Source of the DNA: Bdellovibrionales bacterium
GTDB taxonomy: Bacteria > Bdellovibrionota > UBA1018
Direction: 5' to 3'
Assembly (NCBI GenBank): GCA_016786465.1
Contig: JAEUWC010000010.1
Coordinates: 1-64,000 of the forward strand
DNA length: 64,000 bases
Shown here: positions 60,432 through 64,000 of the stretch, piece by piece
How the letters are laid out: each line of letters begins with the position of its first letter
Numbering within the stretch: position 1 is the stretch's first letter
Made by a program: the position numbers and the translations under genes
The notes under the pieces: generated by a model
Database searches by the model: none
Seen by the model: the letters and a program-made list of their open reading frames with translations, nothing else
Told to the model about the DNA's origin: nothing

Positions 60432-61787
60432 ATGAAAACTCTTCTTCTGGTTCTCGCGGCATGCACCTGGTCAAGTTCAGTTTGGGCTCAAGGCAAGGCT
60501 TACATTCCGGTGGGCCAAGCAAAGACCAAGAAAACTGTCATCGCCTATACCGATTCAAAGCCGATGTTGATTCAGGGGAATCCCGACCCGACTGATTTGG
60601 CTAGAACCATTCGTGACACCGCGATGGCCGATCTAACATTCATGGAAATTTTCAAGTTCATGGATCGGGGCGCTTTCATCGAAGACAAAAGCGCAGGACT
60701 GACCCCCGACAAGTTCAAGCTTTCGGACTGGACATCCATTGGCGCAGAATTTCTGGTAAAATCCAAAATCACTCGGGATGCGAACACGCTGACCTTCGAA
60801 GCGTACGTTTACGATACTTTTGGGGCCAAGCAACTTTTGGCCAAAAAGTATGTGGCAACGGTGATTGAAGCCAAGATCATCGGACATTCATTGGCCAACG
60901 ATATTGTGGAAGTCCTGACCGGGCTTCGCGGAATCTTCACCACCAAGATCACTATGTCGTGCGATCGCCGCAGTAACGTAAAAGAAATTTACGTGATGAA
61001 TTTCGATGGCAGCGAAGTGAAACAAATCACCAGCCACCGTTCGATCGCCCTTGCCCCAGGATGGAGCCCGGATTCTTCGAAGATCGCCTATTCGCTTTTC
61101 ACCAAACGAAGAAGCAACAACATCAAGAACATCGATCTTTACGAATACAACTTCAACACCAACACGATCCGCATGCTGTCGAATCGTCAGGGTATCAATT
61201 CGGGTGCCGCATATTCACCCGACGGAAAGCGAATCGCTTTAACGATGAGCTTTCTAGGAAACCCCGAAATTTTCAGCTTTGACCCAAACGACAAGACCGT
61301 AACCCGCCTGACCAAGTCCTTGGGTGAAGACGTCGATCCGGCTTGGAGCCCCGACGGAAAAGAACTGGCCTTTGTTTCTACCCGAAGCGGTAAACCCATG
61401 GTTTTCGCCATGAATCTGGCTGGGGGAAACATTCGACGATTGACCTTCGCGGGCGATTACAATGCGACACCCACCTGGTCGCCGACGAATAACAAAATCG
61501 CTTTTGCGGGCTGGATCGATGGGATGTTCGATATTTTCATCATGAATCCCGATGGAACCAACATCGAACGATTGACCAAGAATCAGGGAAATAACGAAGA
61601 CCCTCATTTCAGCCCGGACGGAAATTTCATCACTTTCAGTTCAAACCGAACCGGCGAAAAGAATATCTACGTGATGAACGTCGACGGTACTTTTGTCAAA
61701 AGGCTGACGTACGGTTTGGGCAACTGCGTTGCACCAAAATGGTCCCAGTTCCCCGTTAAACCCCGTTTCGCGGAACCCAAAAAGTAA
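60432..61787 (+). CDS. tolB: Tol-Pal system beta-propeller protein TolB
   Basis: 451 residues with a signal peptide (cut near WAQ, 20). The N-terminal domain (about 25-160) is followed by a six-bladed propeller with TolB repeats: WSPDSSKIAYSLFTKR, YSPDGKRIALTMS, WSPDGKELAFVSTRSG, WSPTNNKIAFAG and FSPDGNFITFSSNRTG. Periplasmic; connects TolA with Pal. It lies 10 bases after tolA. No pal gene follows within this window. Confidence 0.96.
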   Translation: MKTLLLVLAACTWSSSVWAQGKAYIPVGQAKTKKTVIAYTDSKPMLIQGNPDPTDLARTIRDTAMADLTFMEIFKFMDRGAFIEDKSAGLTPDKFKLSDWTSIGAEFLVKSKITRDANTLTFEAYVYDTFGAKQLLAKKYVATVIEAKIIGHSLANDIVEVLTGLRGIFTTKITMSCDRRSNVKEIYVMNFDGSEVKQITSHRSIALAPGWSPDSSKIAYSLFTKRRSNNIKNIDLYEYNFNTNTIRMLSNRQGINSGAAYSPDGKRIALTMSFLGNPEIFSFDPNDKTVTRLTKSLGEDVDPAWSPDGKELAFVSTRSGKPMVFAMNLAGGNIRRLTFAGDYNATPTWSPTNNKIAFAGWIDGMFDIFIMNPDGTNIERLTKNQGNNEDPHFSPDGNFITFSSNRTGEKNIYVMNVDGTFVKRLTYGLGNCVAPKWSQFPVKPRFAEPKK

Positions 61788-61824
61788 CAAGAAGTAAAGC
61801 GTCCCAATTCTTCAAATTTTCAGA

Positions 61825-61883
61825 TAAAATTTTTGAACGCAGGTTCCAAGATGGAAGCTGTGACACCGCAGGAAGCGAAATGA
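61825..61883 (+). promoter_or_regulatory. -10 element and 10-codon upstream ORF before the Hpt-like gene
   Basis: TAAAAT (61825-61830, 5 of 6 to TATAAT) has no good -35. A small ORF (61851-61883, M-E-A-V-T-P-Q-E-A-K) ends with TGA that overlaps the next ATG (61880) as ATGA. An AGGAAG Shine-Dalgarno for the downstream gene lies inside it. It could be a leader peptide with coupling, but is short enough to be chance. Confidence 0.3.
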
Positions 61884-62212
61884 ATTTCACCACTGACAAA
61901 GACGAAGTCCGCGAAATGCTCCGCAAACGGTACTTGGACCGTTTATCCGGCCGGCTGCGGAAAATGCGCAGGGATTTGGTTGCTCGGAACTGGTCGCAAC
62001 TGAAAGACGACTGCAAACAATTGGCCCAGAACGCCGAAAGTTTCGGATTCCCAGAACTTCGTGAAATTGCCGAACGCACGACCAAGTCCATTCCGGATCA
62101 AACACTTTCGCGTGCAAATCTTCCGCTGGAATCCCGCCGTCTTTTGGAAAACCTTTTGAATTCGATCGACGGGATTATTGCGACTTACGCGTTTCCGCGC
62201 CGAGACCAGTAA
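61880..62212 (+). CDS. small helical protein, Hpt-like without the phospho-His (tentative)
   Basis: 110 residues, all helical in prediction. The block LKDDCKQLAQNAESFGFPELREIAERT has the spacing of a histidine phosphotransfer domain (H-x-L-K-G...A...G....L...A), but the His position holds Lys or Cys, so it could not carry phosphate. It may be a docking or regulatory relic of the family; alternatives cannot be excluded. Its last 38 bases overlap the convergent glycosyltransferase gene. It sits behind tolB by 92 bases. Confidence 0.5.
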   Translation: MNFTTDKDEVREMLRKRYLDRLSGRLRKMRRDLVARNWSQLKDDCKQLAQNAESFGFPELREIAERTTKSIPDQTLSRANLPLESRRLLENLLNSIDGIIATYAFPRRDQ

Positions 62213-63812
62213 CAATTCGAAACTTTCGATGAGTTTCGTCATCGAAGTTCGGCAGCGCCGCCCGTCCTTGCAAAAGAATTTTTCCATAGGGAAACTTCCG
62301 ACGCGTTTTGAAACGCCGCCATTCCAGAAACTGTATCCCAGGTTTTTCAGACCAGCCACCAGACTGCCACTGTTCGTCGGACAAAATCAGGTGACCGCCC
62401 TGGCGAACGAAGGCTTCTGCGTCTTCGATCGAACCTTTCCATCCAATTTCACGGTCGATTCCAAGACCGACATACGTTCTTTCGTTCCAAACATTCTTTC
62501 CTGGATCTAAATTCGCCACCTGAACTGTTGGATGGGCTTTTGACCACGCCACCAAATCCGCAAGATCGTGCGAACCCAGATCTGCGGCAGCGAATCGAAA
62601 AGACATCAGCACCAAAATGACCGAAAACGCGAATCCTCTAAGGCGTCTTTTCCATGCAGCCCACAAAGCAAGAATTGAAGCGATCATCAATGCCGCGGCA
62701 ACAAACCAACTGATCCATTCGGCCCGGATCAAAAACGCCGAAGCAAAAACTGCAAGGCCCGCAATTCCGATTCCGGAAGATCGAAGCAACGCCACAAAGA
62801 CCCGGTCATTTCGACAATGGGTGATCGTCCAATCCAAAACCAACATCAGCGGTGGAACCAAGACGAATAGATAGGGCTTCACACGATAGGGATGAAGGCT
62901 GAAGAAAGCAAAGGCCGGCAGGACCCAACAGATGGCCAAGGTCCAAACATGGCTTAAAGGTCGGTGCGCGCGCACCAAGCGAAGGGCTCGAAGAACGCCA
63001 GGAATCAAAAGCAAGGTTCCTGGAAAAGCCCAGTAAAGCAGCGCACCCCAAAGGCCCAACGGGGTGCTGGCGTTCCCATTTTTCTTAGAAAATGTTTCCT
63101 GAACGAAGTACTGATCCCAGAAATTCTGCGGATCCATACGAAACATCGCCACATACCAAACCAATCCCACGCAGACACCCAAGAAGCCGGCGGCGTAAAA
63201 CCGTCGATGGCGAATCACCCACCAGTTTCCAGTCATGAAAAGGTAAAGAAGAAATCCAGCGACCCAAAACACGGAATAAACGGGGCTTTTCACCCAGGCA
63301 TTCAAACCCGCAAAAACGAAGGCCAAGAAAAGCGAAGGCCAATGCGTTCTGGCCAAAAACTGCAAAGCGAAAAACCACGCCAAGGCATCCATGAAGCAAA
63401 GCAGGATTTCCATTTGAGCGACGGTTCCAAAAACCCATGCACCGACGCTTGCCGCAAACCACAGCCCAGCGTTGGATGCGAATTCACGGCCTTGAAAGTG
63501 AAGTGAAATTTTTCCCAAGATCGCGCTGGTTCCAAGCAACGCCAGGACCGATGGAAGCAAGGCCGAGAAAAGGCCGACCCCGAAGATTTTCCAAGAAAGC
63601 AAAATCGACAAGTACTGAAGCGGCGGTTTCACGTAACTGGGTGCATCGAAAAGCAACGGCTGGAAAACCGACCCGGCGTTCCACATTTCTTGCGAAATCG
63701 CCAAGTAGACCTTCTGGTCGCCGGTTAAGGGCACAGTGTACAGTGAAAGACTGGCCAGGTAGGCCAAGAAAATCCAAATCAGATATCCAGGAAAAGTGAA
63801 CGCATTTCGCAA
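62175..63812 (-). CDS. ArnT-like glycosyltransferase, polyprenyl-phosphate sugar donor type
   Basis: 545 residues with about 11-12 membrane helices and a soluble C-terminal part. The first periplasmic loop (VPLTGDQKVYLAISQEMW, PSYVKPPLQYLSI) matches the GT39/GT83 family: the acidic pocket (here Asp in GDQ instead of Asp-Glu) and the K-P-P-L motif. ArnT relatives transfer aminoarabinose or other sugars from polyprenyl phosphate to lipid A or other acceptors; the acceptor is not known. Divergent from the thiolase gene with a 59-base gap. Confidence 0.85.
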   Translation of the reverse strand: MRNAFTFPGYLIWIFLAYLASLSLYTVPLTGDQKVYLAISQEMWNAGSVFQPLLFDAPSYVKPPLQYLSILLSWKIFGVGLFSALLPSVLALLGTSAILGKISLHFQGREFASNAGLWFAASVGAWVFGTVAQMEILLCFMDALAWFFALQFLARTHWPSLFLAFVFAGLNAWVKSPVYSVFWVAGFLLYLFMTGNWWVIRHRRFYAAGFLGVCVGLVWYVAMFRMDPQNFWDQYFVQETFSKKNGNASTPLGLWGALLYWAFPGTLLLIPGVLRALRLVRAHRPLSHVWTLAICWVLPAFAFFSLHPYRVKPYLFVLVPPLMLVLDWTITHCRNDRVFVALLRSSGIGIAGLAVFASAFLIRAEWISWFVAAALMIASILALWAAWKRRLRGFAFSVILVLMSFRFAAADLGSHDLADLVAWSKAHPTVQVANLDPGKNVWNERTYVGLGIDREIGWKGSIEDAEAFVRQGGHLILSDEQWQSGGWSEKPGIQFLEWRRFKTRRKFPYGKILLQGRAALPNFDDETHRKFRIVTGLGAETRKSQ

Positions 63813-63871
63813 GGCTGAAATCTAACTGATGACTCGTTGAAGGATCAACGAAAGAAAGATAGGATCGCGCC

Positions 63872-64000
63872 ATGAGCACAAATGATCGGATTGTCATCGT
63901 CGGTGGAGCCAGAACCCCTTTTGCGCGCGCACGGAGCGTGTACGCGAAAATGTCGCCAAGCGCCCTGGGCGGAATCGCACTTCGCGAAGCCACTGCGAAG
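63872..64000 (+). CDS. acetyl-CoA acyltransferase (thiolase), N-terminal fragment
   Basis: 43 codons reach the window edge: MSTNDRIVIVGGARTPFARA and KMSPSALGGIALREA. The V-x-G-x-R-T-P-F start is diagnostic of thiolases, and the FARARSVYAKMS stretch is closer to FadI/FadA (fatty acid beta-oxidation) than to the AtoB group, though this is a weak call. An AGGA Shine-Dalgarno lies 7 bases before the ATG. If it is an acetoacetyl-CoA thiolase it would feed the mevalonate pathway at the other end of the window. Confidence 0.85.
   Translation, partial: MSTNDRIVIVGGARTPFARARSVYAKMSPSALGGIALREATAK

Overview
The window is a gene-dense stretch (about 50% GC by eye) of a Gram-negative, didermic bacterium. 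It carries LPS transport (Lpt), Tol, FtsEX and Lol-type lipoprotein features. It also has a bacterial mevalonate pathway with a class II HMG-CoA reductase and a type 2 IPP isomerase, many secreted or lipoprotein hydrolases, and genes densely packed with ATGA overlaps. This combination fits Bdellovibrionota (Bdellovibrio-like or relatives) best; that assignment is an inference from gene content, not a database match. I see no rRNA, no insertion sequence, no prophage and no CRISPR array. Both edges cut genes: a GHMP kinase at the left and a thiolase at the right.

Layout. 1-2414 (minus): mevalonate operon fni-mvaA-GHMP kinase. 2497-6268 (plus): a fused LptC-LptA protein, lptB, rpoN, hpf. 6274-10948 (minus): three exported proteins, including a 1019-residue beta-propeller protein with a possible caspase-fold peptidase end. 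10964-11890: rimK. 12435-16416 (plus): an overlapping cluster of DHH phosphoesterase, metallophosphoesterase, MoxR AAA+ ATPase and VWA protein, where the last two are joined by an in-frame A AAA AAG slippery site. 16420-21759: acid phosphatase, GH92 mannosidase, LysR regulator, ankyrin protein. 21721-25448 (minus): potABC without potD, followed by an exported alpha/beta-hydrolase-like protein. 25566-27759 (minus): HU, cyclophilin, SH3b-barrel protein, Nudix. Then tRNA-Thr(CGU) and a DUF4010 membrane protein.

28642-33331 (minus): a run of envelope proteins made of a YiiX-like papain-fold lipoprotein, an unknown exported protein, a transglutaminase of the Phytophthora-elicitor type and a tandem universal stress protein. 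33397-38831: HAD protein, two MFS transporters, a Tat-exported HiPIP with tandem palindromic repeats behind it, a lipoprotein and an FAH-family enzyme. 38963-47937 (plus): PafA-like phosphatase, sucA-sucB-lpd (2-oxoglutarate dehydrogenase), then a PilZ-like protein and a receiver-TPR protein. 47949-49995: Gre-like protein and a two-component pair. 49979-57338 (minus): SH3b-barrel protein, M23 lipoprotein, xseA, ctpA, an EnvC-like coiled-coil/LytM protein, ftsX, ftsE, that is, a division and peptidoglycan-remodelling block. 57510-61787 (plus): CPBP-family membrane protein, tolQ, tolR, tolA, tolB, with no pal. 61880 to the end: Hpt-like small protein, an ArnT-like glycosyltransferase and the start of a thiolase.

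The genes mostly serve envelope construction and remodelling (Lpt, Tol, FtsEX-EnvC-CtpA, M23, YiiX, transglutaminase) and central metabolism (SucAB-Lpd, mevalonate). The strongest unusual signals are the possible programmed -1 frameshift that would fuse MoxR to VWA, the propeller/caspase-like secreted protein, and the YiiX/transglutaminase envelope cluster.
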